A stretch of DNA of 64,000 nt from JAGNGI01 sp035448825 (GCA_035448825.1 DAOTJS010000001.1:62001-126000), one strand, 5' to 3'; counted from the first letter of the stretch, positions 43,832 through 51,187 are shown. Notes: generated by a model from the sequence alone, not told the origin. Program-made: numbers and translations.

Positions 43832-45985
43832 ATGAGGATATTCCGGATTTGTTTATACTTAATACTAAATATCTCAATAATTTTAGCAGAAAATCCCAGG
43901 AAATTAACCGTGCGGGAAATTATTGATGATCCGGGGTTAAATGCAAGGGCTTACCTGCAGAAACAATTTACCTGGACTCCGAAGGGCGATGGCGTATTAT
44001 TCTTAGAAAAAAATAAAACTCAAAACTGCGATTTGCTGGAATTTTCGCTCAATTCCCTTAAAATTGACACAGTTTTTATTTATGATCAATTAAAATGGAA
44101 GAGTGATACTCATACTGTTCAACTAGATCCGTCCGGTTTCTTATCGGCGCCTGATGGATTCAGATATTTATTGACCGGCGAGAACGACCTTTTCCTCTAC
44201 GATGAGCGCGATGCTTCTGTAGTTCGTTTGACAAATGACGGAACTAAAAAAAGTAATCCAAAATTTTCTCCCAATGGGAAATGGGTTAGTTATATCCGCA
44301 ACCATAATATCTGGATTGTCAACTGTGAATCGAAAAATGCGATCCAGTTGACTAATGATGGCAACGAATCAATTTTTAACGGTGAAGCCGACTGGGTTTA
44401 TGACGAGGAATTCGATCTTGAACAAGCTTATCAGTGGTCGCCGGACAGTAAAATGATTGCTTATTGCCAGTTTAATGAAAATGGTATAACGCGCTACCCG
44501 CTGGTAGATTGGTCTCCGATGCATCCGAGGATCGAATGGCAATATTACCCGAATGCCGGCGAGAAAATACCGGAAGTCAAAGTATTTGCGGTAGATATTA
44601 TGACTCAAAAAATTATCGGTATGAACAATTTTCAATCCAAGAATGAATACATTGTTCGGATAGATTGGTTGACAGATACCAATTTAGTAGCTATTCAATC
44701 AATTAATCGGCTGCAAAATTGCCAGAAAGTTGCCTATGGTAATCCGCAAACCAGTCAGACAAAAGTTGTTCTCGAACAAAAAGATCCGTACTGGTTAAAT
44801 ATTACGGATTTATACTATTTTATGAAAAATTCGCGCAATTTTATCTATTATTCGGAAAAAGACAATTTCATGCATCTTTATCTCTATGATTTCGAAGGCA
44901 ATTTAATCAAACCGATTACCAGCGGCGATTGGATGGTCACTAAACTTAACGGCGTCAATGAAAGAGACAGCCTAATTTATTTCACCGCGACGAAAAAGTC
45001 GCTTCTCGAACGACATATTTATAGCGTTCACCTTGGTTCCGGTGCCATTATTCAGATTGATAGCGGTGATGGAGAACATTCGGCCGTTTTTTCGCCGGAT
45101 ATGAAATATTATCTGGATTTTTTCTCAAATGTCAACTCACAGGTCAATGTCAGAATTATTCAAAATAATGGTAGAAAAATAACAGAATTATATCATAACA
45201 ATGATTTTAATCCACAAAAGTATAATTTTGGCATTACTCGATTCATCAAGTTACCGGCAATGGATGGTGATTCCCTTTATGCCAGTTTGTTATATCCGAG
45301 TGATTTCGATCCGCAAAAAAAATATCCGGTTATAGTTTATGTTTATGGTGGACCGGGAGTGCAAGTCGTCCAAAACCGCTACGGGGGCGCCTGGCCACAA
45401 TTATTGGCGCAACATGGTTATCTAATTTTCAGTCTTGACAATCGCGGTTCGTATGGGCGCGGACGTTATTGGGAACGCAGGATTTACCAGCAACTTGGAA
45501 AAATAGAATTGCAGGATCAATTAGACGGGGTAAGATATTTGAAAAGTCTGCCGTATGTTGATCCGGAAAGAATCGGAATCTGGGGCGCTAGTTATGGTGG
45601 GTATATGACTTTGTATGCCCTTACCAAAGCGCCGGGGGTTTTTAAAACGGGAGTTGCTATTTCTCCAGTGACGCATTGGAAGTATTATGATGCTATTTAT
45701 ACCGAGCGATATTTAGGATTACCCAATAATAATCAGAATGTTTACAGGGAAAGTGCACCGCTTAATTATGTTGATCAGATAAAAGCTAATTTTCTTCTAA
45801 TCCATGGCACTTATGACGATAATGTGCACTTACAGCAAAGCCTGGAATTGATTAATGAGCTCATCAAGAAAAATATCCATTTCGAGCTAATGCTCTATCC
45901 CGGGCGAAGGCATGGGATAACAGACCGCGAGGGGCAAATTCATATGTACGAAACTTTTCTCGAATTCCTTCAGAGAAATCTTTAA
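43832..45985 (+). CDS. S9 prolyl oligopeptidase / dipeptidyl-peptidase IV family
   Basis: Exported serine peptidase. Seen: signal peptide (ICLYLILNISIILA), an N-terminal beta-propeller of the DPP-IV type including WVYDEEFDLEQAYQWSPD with the paired Glu that bind the free substrate amino terminus, and a C-terminal alpha/beta hydrolase with nucleophile S587 (GASYGGY), acid D662/D663 (TYDDNVH) and H694 (RRHGI). 717 residues, close to bacterial DPP-IV. It probably cleaves Xaa-Pro (or Xaa-Ala) dipeptides from peptides in the periplasm. One base follows the DinG stop. Confidence 0.93.
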   Translation: MRIFRICLYLILNISIILAENPRKLTVREIIDDPGLNARAYLQKQFTWTPKGDGVLFLEKNKTQNCDLLEFSLNSLKIDTVFIYDQLKWKSDTHTVQLDPSGFLSAPDGFRYLLTGENDLFLYDERDASVVRLTNDGTKKSNPKFSPNGKWVSYIRNHNIWIVNCESKNAIQLTNDGNESIFNGEADWVYDEEFDLEQAYQWSPDSKMIAYCQFNENGITRYPLVDWSPMHPRIEWQYYPNAGEKIPEVKVFAVDIMTQKIIGMNNFQSKNEYIVRIDWLTDTNLVAIQSINRLQNCQKVAYGNPQTSQTKVVLEQKDPYWLNITDLYYFMKNSRNFIYYSEKDNFMHLYLYDFEGNLIKPITSGDWMVTKLNGVNERDSLIYFTATKKSLLERHIYSVHLGSGAIIQIDSGDGEHSAVFSPDMKYYLDFFSNVNSQVNVRIIQNNGRKITELYHNNDFNPQKYNFGITRFIKLPAMDGDSLYASLLYPSDFDPQKKYPVIVYVYGGPGVQVVQNRYGGAWPQLLAQHGYLIFSLDNRGSYGRGRYWERRIYQQLGKIELQDQLDGVRYLKSLPYVDPERIGIWGASYGGYMTLYALTKAPGVFKTGVAISPVTHWKYYDAIYTERYLGLPNNNQNVYRESAPLNYVDQIKANFLLIHGTYDDNVHLQQSLELINELIKKNIHFELMLYPGRRHGITDREGQIHMYETFLEFLQRNL

Positions 45986-46000
45986 CCGATTTAAGTAATA

Positions 46001-46942
46001 ATGTCAGCTTATAGAAAGGTATCGGATTTCCTAAAATTATGGCTAAGAGCCTATCGGGCGCCTTTTCTGACCGCTAGCGTTGCGCCGGTAATTTTAGGAA
46101 CTTCGGTAGCCTGGTATGAAGTCGGCAAAATTAATTTTATTTCCGGTTTGCTGGCTTTATTAGGTACGGTTTTCGCCCATTTTGGGGCGAATATTTTTAA
46201 TGATTATTATGATCACCTGACGGGTTGTGATGACAATAATCCTGATTTTACGCCATTCTCTGGTGGAAGTCGCACGATCCAGAACGGCCTATTGACGGCG
46301 CGAAAGGCATTTTGGGCCGGTTTATTGGCATTCTTGTTGGTTGTTCTAATTGGATTATTACTAGTTGTCTACACCGGTCACCCAGCTTTAATTATTTTTG
46401 GAATAATCGGATTGGCAATAGGTTTTTTGTACACCGCAATTCCCGTCAAGTTGGCATATCGCGGTCTGGGAGAAATTGGGATATTTATTGCATTCGGTCC
46501 ATTGATAGTAATAGGGGCATCCTACGTCCAGACCGGCACAATTTCATTTTTAGCGTTCTTAGCTTCGGTCCCGGCGGGATTAATGGTGATGTTGATTCTG
46601 TATGCCAATGAAATACTGGATGAGAAGGCCGATCGTTCGGCTAATAAGAATACAATTATCGTAAAAATTGCGAATCGTAACACGGCTTTGAAAATATATC
46701 GTTTAATTTTATATGTGGTGCCGATCTGGATTCTGATTTCGATAATAGCCGGATTTTTCCCTTACTGGTCGTTGATTATTCTCTGCCTTTTGCCTAAATA
46801 CATTCGAACAATTAAACTCTCCAAAAAGCAATTCAAAGACGCTAAAGAGCTAATTCTTCTCAGCGCTAATACGATTCAGCTACAGTTTCTAATGACTATT
46901 ATGCTGGCAGTTTCCTTTATACTGGCCGCTCTTACCGGTTGA
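46001..46942 (+). CDS. menA: MenA-like 1,4-dihydroxy-2-naphthoate prenyltransferase
   Basis: Membrane prenyltransferase of the MenA/UbiA family, probably making demethylmenaquinone. Seen: LKLWLRAYRAPFLTASVAPV at the N-terminus, first Asp motif FANIFNDYYDHLTG-like region at 65-75 (N67, D68, D71), the MenA-specific PFSGGSRTIQNGLLT (85-99), and second motif ANEILDEKADR near 202; about nine membrane segments in 313 residues. No other men genes are nearby. It ends the long plus-strand run; 56 bases later comes tRNA-Gln. Confidence 0.85.
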   Translation: MSAYRKVSDFLKLWLRAYRAPFLTASVAPVILGTSVAWYEVGKINFISGLLALLGTVFAHFGANIFNDYYDHLTGCDDNNPDFTPFSGGSRTIQNGLLTARKAFWAGLLAFLLVVLIGLLLVVYTGHPALIIFGIIGLAIGFLYTAIPVKLAYRGLGEIGIFIAFGPLIVIGASYVQTGTISFLAFLASVPAGLMVMLILYANEILDEKADRSANKNTIIVKIANRNTALKIYRLILYVVPIWILISIIAGFFPYWSLIILCLLPKYIRTIKLSKKQFKDAKELILLSANTIQLQFLMTIMLAVSFILAALTG

Positions 46943-46998
46943 TTTATTTGCTCAATTCGACGTTTGGGGTGTAAATTTAGCCCGCTTTTTGGGAAAAT

Positions 46999-47069
46999 TG
47001 GGAAGTCGTCCAACGGCAGGACATCAGACTCTGGATCTGAGTATCGGGGTTCGAATCCCTGCTTCCCAG
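46999..47069 (+). tRNA. tRNA-Gln (anticodon CTG)
   Basis: Cloverleaf: acceptor TGGGAAG/CTTCCCA, D-arm GTCC-AACGGCA-GGAC, anticodon stem TCAGA/TCTGA with loop CTCTGGA (CTG, reading CAG), T-arm CGGGG-TTCGAAT-CCCTG, discriminator G. CCA is not encoded. The unusual first pair T1-A72 fits bacterial tRNA-Gln. Confidence 0.93.
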
Positions 47070-47074
47070 CGAAA

Positions 47075-47094
47075 GCCGCCTCGGGCGGTTTTTT
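47075..47094 (+). terminator. Rho-independent terminator between tRNA-Gln and tRNA-Glu
   Basis: Stem CCGCC/GGCGG (47076-47080, 47084-47088) with loop TCG, followed directly by TTTTTT (47089-47094). It lies five bases before tRNA-Glu, so tRNA-Glu needs its own promoter, readthrough, or the hairpin acts as processing signal. Confidence 0.7.
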
Positions 47095-47099
47095 GAAAT

Positions 47100-47172
47100 G
47101 GCGCATTCGTCTAGTGGCCTAGGACGCTGGCCTCTCACGTCGGTAACAGGGGTTCGAATCCCCTATGCGCTA
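47100..47172 (+). tRNA. tRNA-Glu (anticodon CTC)
   Basis: 73-base cloverleaf: acceptor GGCGCAT/ATGCGCT, D-arm TCGTCTAGTGGCCTAGGAC, anticodon stem CTGGC/GTCGG with loop CTCTCAC (CTC, reading GAG), T-arm AGGGG-TTCGAAT-CCCCT, discriminator A47172. CCA is not encoded. The GIY-YIG gene begins three bases after the discriminator. The whole tRNA is open in that gene's reading frame from an ATG at 47098. Its 3' portion (T-loop to discriminator) recurs twice downstream, before copies 2 and 3 of the GIY-YIG gene. Confidence 0.94.
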
Positions 47173-47175
47173 CTA

Positions 47176-47436
47176 ATGTGGTCAGTCTATGTACTTCGCA
47201 GTTTAAAGGATGGTTGCTATTACGTTGGTATGTCGGAGGATGTGGCCAAGCGACTGATGACCCATAATTTGGGTAAAGTTACTTCGACCAAATCGCGGCG
47301 TCCGTTTGAGTTGATATACACACAAGAATGTAATAATCGAGAATCTGCCAGGAAGATGGAGAAATACCTGAAGACAGGAGCTGGGAAGAGGTGGTTAAAT
47401 AAACAATTAGGTAACAGGGGTTCCCTGCCTGCATGA
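47176..47436 (+). CDS. GIY-YIG nuclease family protein, copy 1
   Basis: 86-residue single-domain GIY-YIG protein (URI/UPF0213-like). Seen: WSVYVLRSLKDGCYYVGMSE (residues 2-21) with the V-Y-V...Y-Y-V-G form of the GIY-YIG motif, catalytic-type R27 (DVAKRLMTH), RRPFELIYTQE with the late acidic residues, and a basic tail ending GNRGSLPA. That tail is encoded by a copied piece of tRNA-Glu T-arm sequence. The start is ATG 47176, three bases after the tRNA-Glu discriminator; no ribosome-binding site exists, as the upstream bases are tRNA. An in-frame ATG at 47098 would translate the tRNA itself and is rejected. Role: possible tRNA-targeting mobile or DNA-repair nuclease; unproven. Confidence 0.8.
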   Translation: MWSVYVLRSLKDGCYYVGMSEDVAKRLMTHNLGKVTSTKSRRPFELIYTQECNNRESARKMEKYLKTGAGKRWLNKQLGNRGSLPA

Positions 47437-47536
47437 CCTGCCCTTGCGAGACAAGTGGACTTGTCTGCGTGATTATGTCAGCATTCAGGCAGGCCTGCCT
47501 GCGTGACTACATCAGCAGTCAGGCAGGGAATCCCCT
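47416..47536 (+). repeat. Palindromic spacer 1 splitting a copied tRNA-Glu T-arm
   Basis: Left arm AGGGGTTCCCTGCCTG (47416-47431) pairs with right arm CAGGCAGGGAATCCCCT (47520-47536) apart from one bulged base. The outer parts (GGTAACAGGGGTT and AATCCCCTATGTGCTA) are the tRNA-Glu variable-loop/T-arm/acceptor sequence with CG of the T-loop replaced by the insert. Inside are two related about 29-base motifs (each ending CATTCAGGCAGG or CAGTCAGGCAGG), a perfect palindrome CAGGCAGGCCTGCCTG (47486-47501) and a small hairpin GACAAGT-GG-ACTTGTC (47450-47465). Confidence 0.85.
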
Positions 47537-47547
47537 ATGTGCTACTA

Positions 47548-47808
47548 ATGTGGTCAGTCTATGTACTTCGCAGTTTAAAGGATGGTCGCTATTACGTTGG
47601 TATGTCGGAGGATGTAGCCAAGCGACTGAAGACCCATAATTTGGGTAAAGTTACTTCGACTAAATCGAGGCGTCCGTTTGAGTTGGTATATACACAAGAG
47701 TGCAGTGATCGAGAATCTGCCAGGAATATGGAGAAATACCTGAAGACAAATGCTGGGAAGAGGTGGTTGAATAAACAATTAGGTAACAGGGGTTCCCTGC
47801 CTGCATGA
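47548..47808 (+). CDS. GIY-YIG nuclease family protein, copy 2
   Basis: Intact 86-residue paralogue of copy 1, differing at a handful of positions (C13 to R, M29 to K, I47 to V and several in NNRESARKM). Same start context: a copied tRNA-Glu 3' end (TCCCCTATGTGCTACTA) directly precedes ATG 47548, with one C-to-T change in the acceptor strand. Same C-terminus GNRGSLPA encoded by tRNA-derived sequence. The GIY-YIG residues are all conserved, so it could be active. It forms the second unit of a tandem array with a 372-base first period. Confidence 0.78.
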   Translation: MWSVYVLRSLKDGRYYVGMSEDVAKRLKTHNLGKVTSTKSRRPFELVYTQECSDRESARNMEKYLKTNAGKRWLNKQLGNRGSLPA

Positions 47809-47874
47809 CTGCGTCAGCATTCAGGCAGGCCTTCCTGCGTAAGACTACATCAGCAGTCAGGCAGGGAATCCCCT
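47788..47874 (+). repeat. Palindromic spacer 2 splitting a copied tRNA-Glu T-arm
   Basis: Same structure as spacer 1, shorter: left arm AGGGGTTCCCTGCCTG (47788-47803), right arm CAGGCAGGGAATCCCCT (47858-47874). Inside are the same two related motifs (GCGTCAGCATTCAGGCAGG and CTACATCAGCAGTCAGGCAG) with CCTTCCTGCGTAAG between them in place of the perfect palindrome. Followed by ATGCGCTACTATA and the start of copy 3; here the tRNA acceptor strand is unmutated and two extra bases (TA) precede ATG. Confidence 0.85.
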
Positions 47875-47887
47875 ATGCGCTACTATA

Positions 47888-48211
47888 ATGTGGTCAGTTT
47901 ATGTACTTCGCAGTTTAAAGGATGGTTGCTATTACGTTGGTATGTCGGAGGATGTGGCCAAGCGACTGATGACCCATAATTTGGGTAAAGTTACTTCGAC
48001 CAAATCGCGGCGTCCGTTTGAGTTGATACTCCCGAGAATGTGTGCCGAAACCAATTTAACCTCACCTATGGCGGGTCAGAAATTGGTTTGGCATGATCGT
48101 AAAAGGGTATTGCATTGGGAGAAACCAATTTTCGGTGAAACGAAGTGGAATCTAATTAGTTTTGTCAAAAAACATCTTTCCCTCGTTGAAACTTTTAAAA
48201 AAGTTGGGTGA
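47888..48211 (+). pseudogene. GIY-YIG copy 3, truncated and fused to unrelated sequence
   Basis: The first about 140 bases (47888-48027) match copy 1 with a single visible difference, far closer than either matches copy 2. Identity ends abruptly within FELI; the remaining about 60 codons (LPRMCAETNLTSPMAGQK, then WHDRKRVLHWEKPIFGE...) have no resemblance to copies 1-2 and lack the downstream acidic and basic residues of the domain. The frame stays open to TGA 48209-48211. A near-perfect inverted repeat GCCGAAACCAATTT / AAATTGGTTTGGC (48044-48093) lies just past the break. Probably a dead copy made by recombination; a functional chimera is possible. Confidence 0.7.
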
Positions 48212-48314
48212 GGTCCTGGGAAATAAGATTCTTGTGAATGAATATTTTACAAATTATATTTCAGTAAGTTTTGTTTTGAAAAATGAAACAATAGATGTAA
48301 TGGAGGAATAAGTT

Positions 48315-48509
48315 ATGTGCCACAAGTTTGCGTGTTGTGTATTTTATTATGGGGGAATCCTTAGCATGCTACTCGGGATCCTGGAGAAATTGTTTGGATT
48401 TAGGATATTTGACCTCAAACCGTCTCGCTTCCTGATGTTTGCCGCCGTTTGTGCACTTTATGCAATTGTCAGCATAATGTGTCAGCCGGTCTGTGGGAAA
48501 AAAGAGTAG
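48315..48509 (+). CDS. Small two-helix membrane protein
   Basis: Not recognised. 64 residues, ATG 48315 preceded by TGGAGGAAT (GGAGG seven to eight bases upstream), a convincing ribosome-binding site. Seen: two hydrophobic segments (about 8-24 and 38-56) joined by LEKLFGFRIFDLKPSRF, and cysteines near both ends (CHKFACC; CQPVCGKKE) that could bind metal or form disulfides on one face. It stands alone after the GIY-YIG array, about 100 bases downstream. Confidence 0.6.
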   Translation: MCHKFACCVFYYGGILSMLLGILEKLFGFRIFDLKPSRFLMFAAVCALYAIVSIMCQPVCGKKE

Positions 48510-48577
48510 AATTAGTTTAAGTCATTATTTGTCATAAATCTCTTTTCAATAATCTTGAAGAGAGGATATTTGTTAAA

Positions 48578-48609
48578 ATGAAGAATTTTTTTGCAAATCA
48601 ATTCTTCAT
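48578..48609 (+). terminator. Inverted repeat upstream of the YhhQ-like gene
   Basis: Perfect 10-base arms ATGAAGAATT (48578-48587) and AATTCTTCAT (48600-48609) with a 12-base loop. It lies 69 bases after the small membrane protein gene and 71 before the YhhQ-like start. No T-run follows directly (CTAACAAGGTTTTTC). It may end the upstream transcript or act on the next gene; I see no preQ1 riboswitch consensus here. Confidence 0.4.
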
Positions 48610-48679
48610 CTAACAAGGTTTTTCTTTGATGGACTTTAAAAATAGTAGCCCTATTAGGAAAATAATTTTAAATTGAATC

Positions 48680-49321
48680 GTGACTTTAGAAAAAGAAATC
48701 TCGTTAAGTGATGAAACGATCAATATTTCGGTGATAATCGTCATCGCCGCCTATATATTTGCTCAAATTTTGTCTGACATTACCAGTCTGAAAATAATTA
48801 CCTTATTAGGCTTTTCGATGGACGCCGGGACGCTGATATATCCTTTTACTTTTACTCTACGTGATCTTGTGCATAAAACAGTTGGTTCAAAAGGAGCGCG
48901 GATCGTTATTATATGTGCGGCGGTGATTAATCTATTGATGGCGCTACTGTTTTGGATAGTCGCTCGTATTCCCGGCGATCCGAAGGTTGGGGCCCAATTG
49001 GAATTTGCAATTGTACTTTCGCCAGTCTGGCGGATTGTGATTGCCAGTATAATTGCTGAGGTTGTTTCTGAATTGCTGGATACTGAAATTTACCGCATTT
49101 GGGTGGAAAAAGTCACCAAACGTTATCAGTGGGTGCGGGTTCTGGTAAGTAATTCAGTAAGCATACCGATTGACAGCCTGATATTTGTGTGGGGTGCGTT
49201 TGGTGGGATTTATATTCCGTCGGTCGTTTGGTCAATTTTCTTTGCGAATCTGATTTTGAAAGGCACAATAACAATCATTAGTCTACCAATGATATATTTG
49301 GTAAAAGACAAAAGTCGCTGA
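48680..49321 (+). CDS. YhhQ/VUT-family queuosine-precursor transporter
   Basis: Integral-membrane protein of the VUT (YhhQ) family, which imports queuosine precursors such as preQ0/preQ1 or queuine. Seen: about six hydrophobic segments in 213 residues; MDAGTLIYPFTFTLRDLVHKTVG (family signature, with the D-V-H segment), SELLDTEIYRIWVEK and VRVLVSNSVSIPIDSLIFV near the C-terminus. Start GTG 48680; no good ribosome-binding site and no better ATG. No other queuosine genes nearby, so the organism may salvage the precursor. Confidence 0.85.
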   Translation: MTLEKEISLSDETINISVIIVIAAYIFAQILSDITSLKIITLLGFSMDAGTLIYPFTFTLRDLVHKTVGSKGARIVIICAAVINLLMALLFWIVARIPGDPKVGAQLEFAIVLSPVWRIVIASIIAEVVSELLDTEIYRIWVEKVTKRYQWVRVLVSNSVSIPIDSLIFVWGAFGGIYIPSVVWSIFFANLILKGTITIISLPMIYLVKDKSR

Positions 49322-49591
49322 TTCGTCAAAGTAGCTGCTTTTTATATTGGAAAATATCAGTTAGTTATTTTAATAATACTATTAATTGGACTTTCCTGTA
49401 TTTCTCAGATCTTAATCAATAGAATTTCCCGGTATTTGCATCGAAATAGTTCATTTTGCAAAAACTTGTTAATAGAAAGGAGCTTTACTAAGAATAAAAA
49501 GCAAGCGCCAATTTATTATTCTTTTTTCCCAAAAATTTCATAATAGTTCTTGTTCAGATTAATGAATTGATTCATATTCAAATAAAGGTCT

Positions 49592-50860
49592 ATGAAAGCA
49601 ATGACTAAAGAAAGGAAATGCCCCAATTGTGATTCAGTTCCAGAGGAACTTGGTCTATACCTTCATTTTCCGTTTTGCCTGCGGAAATGTCGCTACTGTG
49701 ATTTTCCTTCCGAAGATCAAGGCCTCGAGCGGATTCCAGCCTATACGGAAGCACTAGTAAAAGAAATAACCTTGCGAGCCGTCCAGCAGGCGGAGCAAAC
49801 TGCATTACAGACAATTTATTTTGGAGGCGGTACTCCCAATTTGTTTGGTACTAAAAATTTTAGGAGAGTCATTCAGGCAATTCGCGAATATTACCTTACA
49901 GAAGATGTTGATGAATTTACCGTCGAAATAAATCCCGGTGCATTAACGGCTGACTTTCTGGAATCATTAAAAGCCGAAGGTGTCAATCGCCTCAGTCTGG
50001 GCGCTCAGTCGTTCAATGACGATGAATTGTATACACTTGGTCGCATCCACTCGAGCCGGGAAATTGACATATCTGTAAAGGAATTGAAACAAGCCGGATT
50101 TTCAAATTTCAGTCTGGATTTTATCTATGGAATTCCAGGACAAACGCTGGCCAGCTGGCAAGAAACTCTTGAAAAAGCTCTCCAGACAGGTGCTCTGCAT
50201 CTTTCACTGTATTGTCTAAGTTATGAAAAAGGTACGCCTTTATATCGAGCGCAAATGAACGGTGAAATCCAGGCGATTGATGATGAATTGGAATGGCAAA
50301 TGTATCAGACTGCGGATAATTTGCTGGTAAAAGCCGGTTTTCGGCACTATGAAATTTCCAACTTTGCCAAACCCGGATTCGAGGCGCAACATAACTCAAT
50401 TTACTGGAAGGGCGGAAGATACCTTGGATTGGGAGCTGCCGCCCATTCCTACGATGGGAAAAAACGCTGGTGGAATGAACGTTTGGTGAATAATTATATT
50501 CAAGCCCTGCAGAATAACCGCCTCCCAATCGCCGGTCAGGAAGAATTAAGCCCTTCCGATCGAATAATCGAAACGGTTTTTTTGGGATTGCGCACCGTTG
50601 AAGGTTTGGATATCATGCAACTAGAAAAATTGACCGGCATCGAATTTTCATCAATTTATGACAAATTAGTAGAGGAAATTGGTGGCAATTCCGCCCAAGT
50701 ATTGACCTTGCAGAACGGACATTTAATTCTGACAGCGCGCGGCTGGTTTCTCTGCGATTTGATTATTGAAAAAATTTTAACAATTATCGAGGAGATAAAA
50801 AATGATAATCCGAAAAGTAAAAGAAGTGCCAGCGGAACCAGTCATGGAGATCGGCGCTGA
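49592..50860 (+). CDS. hemW: HemW-like radical SAM heme chaperone
   Basis: Coproporphyrinogen-oxidase-like radical SAM protein; the HemW branch binds heme and delivers it, rather than acting as HemN. Seen: HFPFCLRKCRYCDF with C29, C33 and C36 (CxxxCxxC), TIYFGGGTPNLF, EVTVEINPG-like FTVEINPGALT, RLSLGAQSFNDDEL and HYEISNFAKPG; HemW C-terminal domain to about 410. The HemN-specific CGC extension is absent. An extra C10-x2-C13 precedes the motif. The last 59 bases overlap the cupin gene. A 270-base gap without recognised features lies upstream. Confidence 0.9.
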   Translation: MKAMTKERKCPNCDSVPEELGLYLHFPFCLRKCRYCDFPSEDQGLERIPAYTEALVKEITLRAVQQAEQTALQTIYFGGGTPNLFGTKNFRRVIQAIREYYLTEDVDEFTVEINPGALTADFLESLKAEGVNRLSLGAQSFNDDELYTLGRIHSSREIDISVKELKQAGFSNFSLDFIYGIPGQTLASWQETLEKALQTGALHLSLYCLSYEKGTPLYRAQMNGEIQAIDDELEWQMYQTADNLLVKAGFRHYEISNFAKPGFEAQHNSIYWKGGRYLGLGAAAHSYDGKKRWWNERLVNNYIQALQNNRLPIAGQEELSPSDRIIETVFLGLRTVEGLDIMQLEKLTGIEFSSIYDKLVEEIGGNSAQVLTLQNGHLILTARGWFLCDLIIEKILTIIEEIKNDNPKSKRSASGTSHGDRR

Positions 50861-51140
50861 GAAAGTTCGTCGCCAAATACTACTTTCCCCGAGTGAAGGT
50901 GCGCCGCACTTTACCCTGCGCCGATTTGAGATTGCTCCTAGTGGACAAACAATGTACCATCAACACAACTACGAACATGAAATCTACATTCTCTCGGGAG
51001 TAGGTAAGGCGTGTGGTAAAGATTCCGAATTGGCAGTCTTTCCCAACGACGCGATTCTGATTTTGCCTGATGAAGAGCACCAGATTGTCAATACGGGAAA
51101 TACTCCGTTAGTATTTTTGTGCCTGATTCCGAATCAATGA
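50802..51140 (+). CDS. Cupin-domain protein
   Basis: Single cupin fold of 112 residues. Seen: FEIAPSGQTMYHQHNYEHEIYILSG (given as residues 44-68) with metal-binding-type H55, H57 and E61/H62, and the second cupin motif FPNDAILILPDEEHQIVN with a late His. GAGGAG seven bases before ATG 50802 supports this start, although it overlaps hemW by 59 bases. Function unassigned; cupins of this size may be sugar-binding, regulatory or small dioxygenase-like. A terminator follows. Confidence 0.8.
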   Translation: MIIRKVKEVPAEPVMEIGAEKVRRQILLSPSEGAPHFTLRRFEIAPSGQTMYHQHNYEHEIYILSGVGKACGKDSELAVFPNDAILILPDEEHQIVNTGNTPLVFLCLIPNQ

Positions 51141-51159
51141 CTTTCGAACTTAACAAACA

Positions 51160-51187
51160 AAAAGGAGCTGAAATTTCAGCTCCTTTT
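51160..51187. terminator. Bidirectional Rho-independent terminator
   Basis: Perfect palindrome AAAAGGAGCTGAAA / TTTCAGCTCCTTTT between the convergent cupin and parvulin genes. An A-run on the left and a T-run on the right let it terminate both transcripts. Confidence 0.85.

Noticed and set aside
47098..47175. In-frame extension of GIY-YIG copy 1 back to an ATG at 47098
   Set aside because: It would translate the whole tRNA-Glu; copies 2 and 3 have different upstream codons, and identity between the proteins begins at MWSVYVLRS.
47433..47639. 68-codon open frame across spacer 1 into copy 2
   Set aside because: Out of frame with the GIY-YIG gene, composed of palindrome sequence, and no ribosome-binding site.
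47176..48030. CRISPR-like repeat array
   Set aside because: The repeat units are 340-372 bases and protein-coding; there are no short regular direct repeats with unique spacers and no cas genes.
48540..48680. preQ1 riboswitch before the YhhQ-like gene
   Set aside because: I looked for the class I and II preQ1 consensus and found none; only a simple inverted repeat is present.
50849..50900. Selenocysteine readthrough of the hemW TGA stop
   Set aside because: Readthrough meets another stop within about a dozen codons and adds no conserved sequence; the cupin gene occupies this stretch in another frame.
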